Origin: Rhynchonema sp. JSB1_4
Taxonomy: Eukaryota; Nematoda; Chromadorea; Monhysterida; Xyalidae
Direction: 5' to 3'
Assembly (NCBI GenBank): GCA_030248065.1
Contig: JASAMV010005932.1
Coordinates: forward strand, 1 to 64,000
Length of the DNA stretch: 64,000 nt
A model generated the notes under the pieces. The model ran no database searches, was not told where the DNA came from, and was given only the letters and a program-made list of their open reading frames with translations. This document shows positions 32,443 to 44,956 of the stretch, in pieces (within the stretch, counting starts at the first letter, position 1; each line of letters starts with the position of its first letter). Position numbers and translations under genes: made by a program.

Positions 32443-35400
32443 TCAACCTCGGAGTGCGATAGAAACCTGAGCAGCACTTGTTCTGCGACGACATCGCATG
32501 TACACAAACAGCGTTGCGAACGCCATAATAGCTAGGATCAGGCAGCAAATAGCTGAAATGGAAGGAAAGGCATCAGTATGAGCAAAACCTTGCTTTTTAT
32601 GTTCCTGGTACCTAACTTTCGATCATAACAATAAACCCAACCTATACATATAATCAATGCGTTTGTCAAATGTCGATTATTGCTCCGGTTCACATATCGT
32701 TCGGCTACTTTTTGATCCAAAATGGCCGTGACCCTTTCCCATGAGGCATTGTTGGGCGCGGGTGCGAGCGACATGAGTGCACAGATCAACAAATAAACAT
32801 CCAACGTCCAGAACGTTCCCTCTGTGATCTCATGTCCGCGTTTGAACGCCGAACCCGACGCGATGAAGATGGGACGCATCAGATGGTCACTCGTGTCGTA
32901 GCCGTGACCGCCGCGTTTCGTCGTCTTAAATGCCGGAATACTCCACAAGTGGAAATTGATGAGAAACGGAAAAAAATTGACGGGTTTCTGAGAAAAAAAC
33001 GAGGCAATCCAACCACAGCTCCGGGGGTGCTAGAAAATTTCCCACGTAAAGCCAATTTTCAACGGACCTAATTTTCGTGCCAGGGTTTCGTGTGGAACTC
33101 CGGTATACAAATCAAAAACTTATCCACAATGAGGTGTTGGTACATGAATCCAATAAACAACAAGAGCGCATATCCACACCGGTTCATCAGTGGAAGTGAG
33201 TGCCACTCCGATATCAGCCACCACTATCAATCCCCGTATTCTGTCGTTGTGCCTGTAGTGCCATCGGTCTGGTATGTCATTCTTGCGATACGTGTTTGTG
33301 CCGTTGATTGTTTGCAGTACGGATAACGCTTCGCTTTCCCGTCCTGAAACCGAACAAACTGCACCTTTATGCGGGGTACGGACAAAACAGCGGTGAAAAA
33401 AAGAGCCGCCGCTGTTTTTATTATCAACCTTGTATAGTAAATTTCTAATTTCGTTGCCTCATGCATTGTTACAGACGCAGGGAAACTCCCGTTCGAAGTC
33501 TAGCACACAGTCAACAAGCCACGCAGCTGACACACGCAGCTTGTGTGACTGAAACATTCGAAACGCACACGAGCCAGCTGCGCGGCTTGTCGACTGTGTG
33601 TTGAGCTTGTTGCCTGCTTCGACTTCGAACGGGAATTTCCCTGCGTCTGTAAGAATGCATGAGGCAACGAAATTAAAAATTTACGATATTATCTTGGACA
33701 TTGTTCGTTTATTCTACCTATGTTGTTTGTTCAGGTGGTTTAGGCCCAGCCGAAGCCTAAGCTGAAGCTAATAAATGAATTAAACTTGCTGGGCCTGAAG
33801 CGGCAAAGTAGGTATATGAAAAGTCGCAGATTATATCGAACTTCGCACCCGATTTTGCATCAACTATGGCCAGCGTGGTGCTCACAGATCTGATCACATA
33901 TAAATTATCATCGGGAGGCAAATACACTGTTCGTGTGATGGTTCGCATTCCGTGATCGCTAATCACCAAAATGTTGATGTTGTCAGGCCATTGATTCAGG
34001 GACTCAAGGGTTGATAGAATACGACCCAGACATTTGTTGAGTTCCAGCAGTGTGCGCAGGATGTCATCCGAATCGGGCCCTTTGCTAAAACGGAAAAATG
34101 CACAAAAAGTTTCCATCATTTTGTGTCGCACAGGCGGGCTAACCAAAATACACGGATAGGTACATGTCAAACTGGGTGATCATCAGATCGGTCCTGCCAC
34201 GCTGATGACCGATAACACAGATATCGTATGTTAAGAGGACCTTTACTGAAGCCACTATAATTTCTACGTGCGCAAAACTGATTCATTTTGGGTCAGGCAA
34301 CAACTGTTGCGGTGGTTGAACATAGTGGCATATACACTAAGTGAATCACGAAATATTACCAGAAAGTCACGTGACTATCGCGAGACCGGACCGATGTCAT
34401 CACCAAATTCGATATGCACCGCCTGGTGAGAAAGCGCGGCACACTTCGTTGCAAAGACACATCATGTATTTTTAGTATACATATGTACCATCATCGGTAC
34501 AGTACGTAGCACTGACTTGTGTCCCGTGTTGTCGGGTTCATTGAAGTACATGACCATCAGCTGCACACCGGCTCGTACCCAATTTCTCAACAAGTTCACT
34601 CGATCGTCACATGTGGTGTGCTCGCTGTAGGGCACCGCTGCCGGGAACGAATAGTTGTTGATGGGCACGCCGCAACCCACAAATCCTTGGCACGCAACCT
34701 AGAATCAGGTTTTTGGACAGGAAATTGAGGGTAATTCTAATGTCGTTGACGCAAGTGGTCGAGTTTTGTGCAGACGCAGTCGCGGTGCTACCGTCGTCGA
34801 CCAGGCGTACCTGGATATTACAACTACCTACCACTACGCCACGTACCTAGTGGTCTTTCCTTTCGCTCATTTAGGGCTGCCATTTGAATCCAATGGTCAG
34901 TGCATTTGTACGACATTAGACGACGTGGGCCGACTACGATAGAATTACCCCAAAATTTCAGTAGAAAATATTCGCCACAACCTTAGCCGAATCTTTCTGT
35001 TTCGCATACGCGTTCCAGACCGGCTCGCCGCCATAATAGTATCCGTCTGTTGGATACTGTGCCCAGGTGTCCGTTGTCGGATCCCAGAACGCGTTGTTGA
35101 CGATCCCGTGCGATTCGGCGAACAAACCGGTGATGACGGAATAATGATTGGGAAAGGTGGCTGTGGGGAAGACATTCTCGATGCCCCGGGGGGCGTGCGT
35201 GCCTGAAAAATAAAGCAAAGGGACTCGACAGTTGGGGGCACAAGGGAAGCCCGGCGCCGACCTCTCTTGATCAGTGCTTCGAAATAATTAACGACACTTT
35301 CGTTCTTGTCCGCATGTTGCTTTAATCTGCTCAAATAGTCCGGTCTGAATCCGTCGAATGAAATCATCAGCAGTCGTCGATCATCATGCCCGCCAACAGT

Positions 35401-35457
35401 TGAAGCACATGAACAGCACGTTATAGTAAACAGGTGCAACATCGGTGGCAAACCCAT
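32443..35457 (-). CDS. ENPP-family ectonucleotide phosphodiesterase, copy 2 (membrane-anchored)
   Basis: Exons: 35262-35457, 34982-35202, 34517-34698, 33849-34084, 33180-33343, 32642-32924, 32443-32552. They give 463 residues with phases consistent throughout. A hydrophobic N-terminus ([19 protein letters not shown]) is followed by [37 protein letters not shown] and GGHGYD, so the metal and Thr sites are complete. The last exon adds a single C-terminal transmembrane helix ([17 protein letters not shown]) followed by RCRRR. That predicts a type I membrane protein with the enzyme domain outside, as in ENPP4, 5 and 7. Exons 2 and 4 have exactly the lengths of copies 1 and 3 (221 and 236 bp). Confidence 0.9.
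33433..33688. mobile_element. TATAGTAAATTTC foldback MITE, copy 2
   Basis: Same arms as 31001-31279, with TA at both outer borders. It lies in the fourth intron of ENPP copy 2. The two paralogous genes carry the element in different introns, so these are independent insertions. Confidence 0.85.
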
Positions 35458-35600
35458 GATCGCACCCGTGTATCTCTGGAAAGCGACCAAGCGCTGTTGA
35501 ATCACAGTTCCAACGTTCGCAGTGACCACTTTCACTTCAAGTCTGCATCGTTTTGGCTTGCAACCTAATCGCACTTTTAACGCTGGCACTGTAAATGCGT

Positions 35601-35968
35601 GTATAGTCCACCCACGAACTCATGAGACGACTTATTTTGAAGTTGACTTGAACGGATCCAACAATGTTCCGGTTCCACGTATTTCGGAAATGAAAGAAAG
35701 AGAAACGCACGTATTTTTTAAAAACACGCTCTCCATCTCGGTGCGTAAATTCCCTTTTGACTCCCAAAACATTTGTGTGTTGAACGACGTTGCTGTTCGC
35801 GTAAGCACGCAACAAATTGAGGTCAGCCAGCTGGAACTTGTCATCATCTCTCTAAGAGCCCAATCTCTTTCTTTTGTTTGCGAAAACCCGTGTAGCCGGC
35901 GCATTTTTGAATCTGGCCAAGCAAGCTTTAAAAAAAGTTGTCTCATGAGCACGTGGGTGGACTATACA
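35601..35968. mobile_element. TATAGTCCACCC inverted-repeat MITE
   Basis: The left arm TATAGTCCACCCACGAACTC is the near-inverse of the right arm ending GGGTGGACTATA. The related arms 'cactcatgagacg' occur at about 17715-17885. It lies about 150 bp upstream of the start codon of ENPP copy 2. Confidence 0.8.
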
Positions 35969-35970
35969 CA

Positions 35971-36206
35971 TATACTCTGACAATACTTTTGGGAGAAACT
36001 TTTCAAACGTGTTGCCTGATCCGTAAAGCACACGCAACTGGCACAGCCAGCTGCGAGTTTCGTAGCATTTCGCAAATCATTACGTTAGACTTGCGTGTTG
36101 AGCGGCTGGCAGTCACGTAACCGCCACAACTAATACGCGCATAATGAGTTTTACGGATCAGGCAACGCGTTTGAAAAGTTTCTCCCAAAAATATTGTCGG
36201 AGTATA
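35971..36206. mobile_element. TATACTCTGACAATA inverted-repeat MITE
   Basis: The arms TATACTCTGACAATACTTTT and its complement are separated by about 120 bp. The larger relative is at 11316-11851. It abuts the 35601-35968 element, giving two back-to-back MITEs. Confidence 0.82.
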
Positions 36207-37053
36207 CCTACTTTCCAACCTGCCATTATCACAGATGATATTGATAGAAACTGCTAAAACGCCATTCTGCGAGTGAGTAGTCATATGTACACCATTGAAA
36301 ACGTTATCCATTCATTTGTGTGCCGAAAACAGGTTTCATGGAGGTCAATTCAATTACTTTATATCAGATCATGCACACAGACCAGACCGATCGAAATGCT
36401 CCCATACTCCATGCTTTATTCATATCACAGCTCTCAAAAATGAGTTATGCACAGAAATACGTATACAACTATCAAACAATTTTAATCAGCCTAAACCTAA
36501 TGATTCACGAAATATTACTCTGGTGAAATGAGCCACATGCCAGTAAAAAAGGGTAAGCATAAACACCTGATGACAAACAGGAACAAATAGTGTACTGGCG
36601 GACGAAAAAAACCGTTTTTCACGAAAGAAATCCGAAAAAACCGTTTTTTTCCTAGGCTTGAATACTTTTCCATTTATTTTTCAATGTGGGTTTTTATCGG
36701 TTGTTTATTTTACTTTTCCCAAAAAAATGTAACACAAGACCGATCAGTTTTTTTGGTTGGGACAACAATTTTCTATGAAATCCTACTTTGTGTCATGTAT
36801 ATACTTATATTTTGAGCCCAAACACTTCACTTTTTGACCGGAACACCTTAAGCACTGGAAAAGTATTTAAAAAACGGTTTCCCCGAAAAAAACCGGTTTT
36901 TTTCAACGAAAAATAAAGAAAAGTACTGTACTTTACGCCAGTTTTCCAAATAGGCAGCCAAAGCAAAGACCTAAAAAAAGCCGGTGCCGACTGATATGTA
37001 TGACACAACCAAAATAAAAAGCACCCGCATAAAAGTCATTGAACCCACATAAA
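36207..37053. other. AT-rich intergenic repeat remnants
   Basis: No gene seen. 36600-36930 contains 'aaaaaaccgtttttt' and 'ggaaaagtatttaaaaaac' words related to the TATACTTGCG element (49718-50096, 61716-62054), in inverted arrangement. It is probably a decayed member of that family. Confidence 0.5.
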
Positions 37054-37055
37054 TA

Positions 37056-38665
37056 GGGGCGCGGCCATGCAACCGCGGGCGCGGGTCGCGGGTCATAAAA
37101 ATATTCTATGTTTTAGACCCGCTCCGCGTTTGCATGGCCGCACTTGCGGGCGCGGGTCGCGGGTCAGAAAAATATTCTATGTCCCAGACCCGCGCCCGCG
37201 TTTGCATGGCCGCACTTGCGGGCGCGGGTCGCGGGTCACAAAAAAATTCTATGTCCCAGACCCGCGCCCGCGTTTGCATGGCCGCACTTGCGGGCGCGGG
37301 TCACTCGAAACATTTCTTTGGCTGGGCTTGTAGCGCGCGAAAACCACAGTTTTAAAGCAGACGAACTGTTTAGTCTAGTCGCCACAATAATTCTGTTCTT
37401 TAGTGCAGTGCATTATGCCGGCTGTTGGCTAGAGAGTGATGTTTAAGCCTTCCCTGTTGCCTGCCACCAATATCATGAAACATTCCCACGTGCGCGTGTT
37501 CTTATTGTGTGTGTTTTGCTGTGATACGTGTCAGTCGGGCTGTGGTTGGTTTGTGAGCTGGCATATTTACGTGGCTGTTGGAGATAACGTGTTGTTTAGT
37601 GAACGTCGTGTGGTTTTTGGGTTTATTATTGGGGCTTTTGGGTTTCGGGGTCATATTGCAGAAACAAAGAAATAATACACACATCACCAACGCAACAAAA
37701 CTTCGAACTCTAGGGTAGGAACATCACACTGAAACTAAGTGCGAAAAATTGAAAATGTGAGCATCAAATGTCACAATAACTCTATAAAACCATGATTTGT
37801 ATAGGTGGTGGCCCTGCAGAGGGCCGTTGGGTTAGGATAAGTGGACCGAAGTCCAAGGGTTCAATGTCATCGAAGTTGCGGTTGTGCAGACGCCAATCTA
37901 ACAATGCCCCCTCGGCGTCCAACAAGCGCACGGTTGTGCAGCGGGTGGCGTTGTGAGCCAATTTCGTCATGATGGATGGATTCGGTCATCGCGCACGAAC
38001 ACGGGCAGACTGCGACCGTGGAAATGGGCGACCGGCAGCTGACACACAAACAAATGCAGCTGATTAAATAGACCACTGCGAGTGCATGTATGCGACGTAA
38101 GCTCGACGACGCTGATTGGTTCACTTCTGCGTGCTACAATACATTCTAGTTCCCACATAGTGCACGTGCACGGCCAGGCCCGTGCCACCCAAATGCAGTC
38201 AAATTAATTCACACAACCACTTTCATAACTGCTTGTTGCATTCAAACAAAATCAATTAAACAAAAAGTGTTCAAGGTGCACTTCACGAGTTTTTGTTACA
38301 ATATAAAAAACAAACAATTGATTTCCTGGCGACTGGACTAAGAATAGTTCGTCTGCTTTAAAACTCTACAGTTTTCGCGCGCTACAAGCCCAGCCAAAGA
38401 AATGTTTCGACTGACCCGCGACCCGCGCCCGCAAGTGCGGCCATGCAAACGCGGGCGCGGGTCTGGGACATAGAATATTTTCCTGACCCGCGACCCGCGC
38501 CCGCAAGTGCGGCCATGCAAACGCGGGCGCGGGTCTGGGACATAGAATATTTTTCTGACCCGCGACCCGCGCCCGCAAGTGCGGCCATGCAAACGCGGAG
38601 CGGGTCTAAAACATAGAATATTTTTCTGACCCGCGACCCGCGCCCGCGTTTGCATGGCCGCGCCC
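37056..38665. mobile_element. foldback element with GC-rich tandem-repeat arms
   Basis: Inverted arms (37056-about 37390 and about 38335-38665) each hold three to four units of about 83 bp. Each unit contains 'gcgggcgcgggtcgcgggtc' and 'aaatattctatgt', followed by 'tttctttggctgggcttgtagcgcgcg'. The ends GGGGCGCGGCC and GGCCGCGCCC are flanked by TA. The roughly 945 bp between the arms is unique in the window and contains a coding-like fragment on the minus strand. Confidence 0.75.
37782..38188 (-). pseudogene. coding-like fragment inside the foldback element
   Basis: On the minus strand, LPVAHFHGRSLPVFVRDDRIHP (38042 down to about 37978) runs into a stop. A neighbouring frame immediately takes over with MTKLAHNATRCTTVRLLDA and continues open for 62 residues to 37782. 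The upstream frame is also open from about 38188. The pattern is of a real gene piece with a one-base frame disruption. I do not recognise the family. Its position between inverted arms suggests capture by the element. Confidence 0.4.
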
Positions 38666-38679
38666 TAAGTACAGTTAAT

Positions 38680-38905
38680 GGGTGGAATTTTCGAAACCGT
38701 GTAAAGATCAGTTGGGCGTAAAGGTCGGCCGAAAGTTCGGTCGAAAGCTCGGTCGGCGTAGCTCGGTGTAAACGTGAAACATTGCCTGCTATTAACGTGG
38801 AATGTTTCAAGTTTACACCGAGGTCTATCACACTGAGCTGTCGACCGAGCTTTCCACCGACCTTTACACCCAACTGACCTTTACATCGTTTCGAAAATAT
38901 CACCC
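38680..38905. mobile_element. GGGTGG inverted-repeat MITE, copy 2
   Basis: Nearly identical to 16350-16575 through both arms, including the 'gaccgagctttccaccgacc' stretch. Flanked by AAT on both sides. Confidence 0.88.
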
Positions 38906-38961
38906 AATATCAACTCTAACTTTCTGCTACGTGTGGTTAGCACCAGGTGACCGAGGTGTGG

Positions 38962-41900
38962 TCAGAAACACGTCGTTTTCCTCATTGTCAGAATCGTTAC
39001 TGTTGCGATAGTCGAGAAGGACGTGGTTCTGCAAAGGTGGGCATCACGTTTACGGCCTGGTCTTGGCCCGGAAAGTTGCCGATCATAAGTAACTATGAAA
39101 GTTCTGCGAACCTCGGCTAAGACTAGACGTTTCGCCCTTGACTTGTTGTCCTTTGACGCACGCCTTCGACTGAGTGAACTGAGCAGCACAAATGCAACGG
39201 CAAGTAGAATGACGAATAGAGTGGATAGCAGCACTGGAAAATGAGGCACGGGCCAAAAACTCAGAAGTACAGCACAATGGAAGGAATACACAAATCGGTC
39301 GAATCAACGGGTATTAATCACCAAAAGTCGCATCACGTCCACACACCAGGTTTATATTGGTCGCACAATGACTACATAATAGGTCAAATTTTTTTCCTGA
39401 ATTGTGAAGAGGGAAAGTGACGGGGCAATGACGCTTCGTTGCGCAATCACACACAAGCAATGCAGTCACCAAAATGTTTCAGAACTGCAGCAACGTGGGT
39501 GCCTTGCCGGATTATTTTGAGCCGTAAATGTTTTGTCAAAAATACAAGTAGCATAGTGGTTAAGGTTGAACCTGAAGATCAGGGTAGATGAATTCTGATT
39601 TAGTCATTGTGCGACCAATACTTCTAATGTTGTCACGCAACCGCCGCCGTTTCGTGCAAACGCAGCAGGATGTGTTTGTTGTCGTTAACGCACCGGCTCT
39701 CACTATCCAATGTGTAATAGTATAGTCTGTTGATTATATTTCGACAGGGTGGCATTTTCGAAACGGTGTAAAGCTCAGTTGGGTGTAAAGGTCGGTGTAA
39801 GCTCGGTCGAAAGCTCGGTCGGTGTCAGCTCGGTGTAAACATGAAACATTCCACGTTAACAGCAGGCAATGTTTCATGTTTACACCGAGCTGACACCGAC
39901 CGAGCTTTCGATTGAGTTTACACCGACCTTTACACCCAACTCACCTTTACACCGTTTCGAAAATTCCACCCATAGTGTATAAGCCCCATTCAGCGATGTT
40001 AGGAGCGGGCTGGGTCGACGCCATTCTAAATGAATGTTTCAGGCATTGCCAACTCATTCGCAGAGCCATTGAACATTGTTGGTGTTGTGCGATGACAGGC
40101 CACGTGTTTTTGCGCCACGCGGCAAGCAATGTTCAATCGGTCTTTGCCTGAATTAGCAATGCTTGAAACATTCATTTAGAATGGCGTCGACCCAGCCCGC
40201 TCCAAACATCGCTGAATGGGGCTTATACACTATGTCGAAATATAATCAACAGACTATAATCTTGCATGAATTTCTTCGCACTCGCTCAGGCAAGGCTGCT
40301 GTGGTCGCACTATATAGTGTGTACGCATCCCACGTGTGTTGACACACACAACCATCTGCGTTTGCACAAATCACAGACAACTGCGTTGATAACATTAGTA
40401 TTAGCCCAACCAACCGACAACCGAATGCACACTCCATCCATCCGCATTGCGTCCATTATCCGCATCATCGAACCACTCCTCATTTCTCACCACCATCTCG
40501 CTGTATTCCACCACTTTTTCATCCAAAATGGGCGTCACCCTTTCCCATGAGGCGTTGTTGGGCGCGGGTGCGAGCGACATGAGTGCACAGATCAACAAAT
40601 AAACATCCAACGTCCAGAACGTTCCCTCTGTGATCTCATGTCCGCGTTTGAACGCCGAACCCGACGCGATGAAGATGGGACGCATCAGATGGTCACTCGT
40701 GTCGTAGCCGTGACCGCCCTTCATTTTCGTCTGCAACATTATGAAGGATATCATGTAGCAGGCACGCAGTGGTGGCTTTGGGGAAGGCGGTTTACCAGCT
40801 CATACCAAGTTTCCGGTACCTTCACTTTTTCACCCAGCGGTATCGGGTATCGTGAGTTTTTGTTCAGGGACATGAGACCAAAACATAAAAAAACAGCAAA
40901 TCTTTGACGTCCAAAATGCTCAAGATCGCTTCACACCCAAAATGACCTGTTTAAAGGTGCTGGTCAACAACCCTTCGACCGCGCTTGATCTTGGGGGTAG
41001 TATATATAAACAACGTTTGGACATCGTGTTACTCGACCCTAATCTGGCCAGCCGATTGGTTGCTTCCTGATGTTTCACGGCCACGTTGAAGTTTGCACCT
41101 GGTGAAAAAAACCGAAAAAATTTGAAACGCTGCTGTGACACGAATAGGCTGTTTCAAAGTTTGATACTAAAGTGACAGCAACCTCCAACATTGTGGCAAA
41201 AACCGCAATGCACAATAGCTATTGAAACGTCCGCATTGTTGAATAAAAAAATAAAAGATTTCAGAAACCTGGTCAGTTTTTGCTAGGATTTTCTACTCGT
41301 GTAATTTTAATCATCTGTGGTAAATGAAATAAGTTGTCAATTACAAATAAAAATCCTCTAATTATCAAGTTCCTTGTTTGTGCTTCCCAGTTTTCAAAAC
41401 CCTACACAGCTCACACAATGTTTACCGCAACATGCGCAATGCAGCCTTTCCAATGCGCACACACACAAAGCTGGCCAGCTGTGAAACATTGCTGTGTTAT
41501 CGCTGTGCCGGCTGTGTATTGTCGTTGTGTGTGCGCTTTGAGAATGGCTGCCTTGCGCACGTTGTGGTAAACATTGTGTGAGCTGTGTAGGGTTTTGAAA
41601 ACTGGGAAGCACAAACAAGGAACTTGATAATCAGAGGATTTTTATTTGTAATTGACAACTTATTTCATTCACCACAGATGCTTAAAATTACACGAGTATA
41701 AAATCCTAGCAAAAAATGACCAGGTTTCTGAAACCTTTTATTTTTTTATTCAACAATGCGGACGTTTCAATAGCTATTGTGCATTGCGGTTTTTGTCACA
41801 ATGTTGGAGGTTGCTGTCACTCCAGTATCAAACTTTGAAACAGCCTATTCGTGTCACAGCAGCGTTTCAAATTTTTTCGGTTTTTTTCACCAGGTGCAAA

Positions 41901-44900
41901 GTTCAACGTGGCCGTGAAACATCAGGAAGCAACCAATCGGCTGGCCAGATTAGGGTCGAGTAACACGATGTCCAAACTTTGTTTATATATTCTACCCCCT
42001 AGATCAAGCGCGGTCGAAGGGTTGTTGACCAGCAGCTTTAAGAGCATCTTTTTAGACAACCGCCCTCGTATTCGGGAATTTCTCATTTCGGAGATCCAGC
42101 AACCGAAAATTGTGGATTTTGGATGTCCAAAATCCCGATATTTTTTATTTCCCAACGGCACCACCAGTGCAGCGTGTTGCCTGATCTATGAAGCGCACCG
42201 CCATCAAGTGCGAGAACACGATGCCATTACGGTTTATGAATCAAGCAAATGTTTGATACACATGCCGCAAATCGCACAACACGGAAATACGAAATGCCAA
42301 ATACAAGTCGGACTAACTGGTTGGTCGTCACTACTCAACGCCACACCCCCGTCGGCCACAACCATCAGTTCTCGTATCCTTTTATTGTTCCTGTAATGCC
42401 ATCGATCTGGTATGTCACTTTTGCGATAGGTAGTCGACCCGTCGATTGCTTGCAGCGCTGCTAGACCTTCAGCTTCTTTGCCTGCGAAAAAAACACATGT
42501 GGGCCAAAATCGAACTTGTTGGGCCGGTCTGGTCAGGTCTTGCCCCAGTTACGGGACTTTTTGCATCAGGTCACAATTTCGACAATCGCACAAGTTCTTC
42601 ATTTGGCTGCAGTAATGCAGTTGGTCCGGGTGAAAGACAGAGATAGCTGGAGGGGCATGGCAAGTCGGGGGTATTGGTCCAGAGGTTAAAAAATATGGTT
42701 ACAAGGCAGGTAAAAAATTATGCTAAAATAGACCTTAAAATGGGCGGTTTTCTGCATATTAGTAAAAATATACGAAAAATGGATTATTTTGGACCACAAA
42801 AAGGCCATTCTCGGTGCAAGAATTAACATTTTTTGGTTGATGGCCGCACACGGCAGACATCGATAGCTGCGTTTGGGGGATAATTTTTTTCGGTGGCCTC
42901 CTCCCCAATGACATTAGTTTTCAGTTTCATTGTTTATAACTGGAATCAACTTTTCCACTGGTCGAATCCAACGGCATCTACAGATTTCGACATATACAAT
43001 AAATGCAAACAGCCACGAGACCAATTCTGATTCAAGACCAATTCAAGACTGATCACCAAGTTTGATTTCGCGCACGTTGAACGGTTGATGAAACATATGG
43101 GTTAAGAACCACTCCAATCCAAACGCAATATATACCTGGCTTTGGGTCGATCTGTGCCAAAATATAAGTGAGGGATCGTATCGTATACAGATCATCATTC
43201 TGTGGCACTTTCACGGTTCGCTCGATATTCTGCATTCCGTGATCGCTGACAATCAGGATTTCGCCGTGATCCGGCCACACATTCAATGACTCCAGCACTG
43301 TGAGAATACGGCCCAGACATTCGTTCAATTCGATGAGCACTTGTAGAATCTCGACCGCGTCCGGCCCAAACCTGCATTTTTTATATCCTTTTGCAATCAT
43401 TATATCGTTCGCCACAATCCGGTGAACAACTTGCCACAATTCTGCGACCTTCGTTCACCCAATGGGCAGGATAACAATGCTGACCGGCGAGCGCACCAAA
43501 ACTACTTGAAAAACTAGTCTACTCTCCAGATATAGTGAATCGATAGCGAGAGGGACCCCGCATTTTTGTTCACCAGACAGATTATTCGCCAAAGGAAGCA
43601 GTAAATAGGAGGTTGACCGCAGATTGGGCACCACAGAAACTCGTTCACTATTTTGAGCATTCATCATGTGGCGTTCACTTCAGGGAGAGTGAATTGTAAC
43701 GACGAGCAACTGCGTGAAAAATAAACATGAGCATCATGAACAACCGACTGGTGTCCGCTGGCGTCCGGTTCGTGAAAGTAGATGAGCATCAGCTGGACAT
43801 CAGCGCGAATCCAATTGATCAACAAATTCACGTGCTCGTCACACGTTGCGTCCGAGTGATAGGGCACGGCGGCCGGGATCGAGTAGTTGTTGATGTTCAG
43901 GCCACAACCGACCCAGCCGAAACAGGCGACCTGCAAACATGTACTTTATGACCGAGATCTTTTTTCAAAAAAGGTTAATGGCCCTGAATCGCCACTTGAC
44001 CTAAGTTCTTCCAAGTCACGAGTACGAACGGAAACGAATTGCGTATTTTGGTGCTAAAATTATTAATTTTGGCATGCAGCGTCAGTTTTCGGTCTTTCTT
44101 AACCAGGAAAGAGCAAAAAACTGTGAAAAAAACAAGCTGTAAGATAAGACAAATCACCCTGCTGCTCGACCTCCACGCAACATGCAACTGGCTATAATCG
44201 CCACATGGCCGAAAAACCAAGTGGCGATTTGGAAACTTCAAGTGGCGAAATACCCACCTCAGGTGGCAGGCACACAACCCCAGTTTCCCAACTTTCACAA
44301 AAATTGCATAAATTACAATTCCAAACCTTGGCCTTGTCCCTCTGCTTAGCGTACAAATTCCAAATCGGCACACCGCTATAGTATTGTGCATCCCTGGGAT
44401 ACAGAACCGTTTTGTTGGTGTCCGGATCCCAGAATAGATTGCCGACAATGCCATGTGATTCTTCATACAAGCCGGTCACGATCGAATAGTGATTGGGAAA
44501 CGTGGATGTAGTGAACACGTTGTGAATGCCTGACGGCGCATGCGTGCCTGAAATGAAGCGAATTGAAAAAATGTAAACTAGATTGAATACAATACGTGGT
44601 CAATGACGTTTCACCTTATGGGCACGATAACAAACCGTTATGACAGACAAACAGAGTTTAGACCTCACAGGTGCAACATGACAAAATCAATACACGCGGA
44701 AAATATCTGCAACTGATAACGAAATCAACAAACCATGTTTGATCAATTCGTCGAAATGATTGGTCACACTTTCATTCTTGTCCGTATATTCCTTCAACCT
44801 GGTCAAATAGTCGGGTCTGAATCCATCGAATGAGATCACCAACAATCGTCTGTCGGTTGGCCAGTGCAAGTGATCGCCGTGGGACGAGACGATCGGAAAA

Positions 44901-44956
44901 CAAAACAGCACCAAAATTGGCACAATTAAATTCGCTGAATTTTGGTGAGATTCCAT
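38962..44956 (-). CDS. ENPP-family ectonucleotide phosphodiesterase, copy 3 (membrane-anchored)
   Basis: Exons: 44734-44956, 44327-44547, 43749-43930, 43136-43371, 42318-42481, 40415-40730, 38962-39233. They give 537 residues with all phases matching. A signal-peptide-like N-terminus (LIVPILVLFCFPIVSS) is followed by SFDGFR, TTSTFPNH, VTGLYEESHGI, EPDASGH, SDHGM and GGHGYD. The last exon supplies a transmembrane helix (VLLSTLFVILLAVAFVLL) and a basic cytoplasmic tail (SRRRASKDNKSRAKR) longer than in copy 2. If the last intron were retained the protein would stop at 40401 without an anchor. Three introns are swollen by repeats: intron 5 contains the 1.08-kb TTAA foldback, and intron 6 contains a TA MITE and a nested pair. 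Where the tail ends is less certain than the rest. Confidence 0.88.
39357..39618. mobile_element. TTGGTCGCACAATGACT MITE, copy 2
   Basis: Ends and interior match 14276-14549. Flanked by TA on both sides. It lies in the last intron of ENPP copy 3. Confidence 0.87.
39721..40258. mobile_element. TATAGTCTGTTGATTATA palindrome split by a GGGTGG MITE
   Basis: The outer arms TATAGTCTGTTGATTATA...'gtgtataagccccattcagcgatgtt' are inverse copies on the two sides. The left arm is interrupted at 'ttcgaca|atagtg' by the 39747-39971 element. The right arm shows the uninterrupted sequence (reverse complement of 'cactatgtcgaa'). Confidence 0.87.
39747..39971. mobile_element. GGGTGG inverted-repeat MITE, copy 3 (nested)
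   Basis: Starts GGGTGGCATTTTCGAAACGG and ends CCACCC, with arms like copies 1 and 2. It is inserted in the left arm of the 39721-40258 palindrome, so it is younger than its host. Confidence 0.88.
40955..42037. mobile_element. TTAA-flanked foldback element, copy 2
   Basis: Arms of about 530 bp start AGGTGCTGGTCAACAACCC and are almost identical between left and right. Flanked by TTAA at 40951-40954 and 42038-42041. It lies in the fifth intron of ENPP copy 3. Outer 100 bp of each arm match the 20820-21868 element. Confidence 0.9.
42482..43135 (-). other. intron of ENPP copy 3
   Basis: Intron 4 of the gene. It contains AT-rich sequence with short hAT-MITE-like words ('aaaaatatacgaaaaatgg'). No clear element ends and no extra exon. 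Confidence 0.5.

Noticed and set aside
37436..37675. Plus-strand frame between the foldback arms
   Set aside because: Short, no recognisable features, and opposite to the more convincing coding-like fragment.
38340..38903. Open frames rich in RARVAGQKNILC repeats
   Set aside because: They are read through the 83-bp tandem units of the foldback arms.
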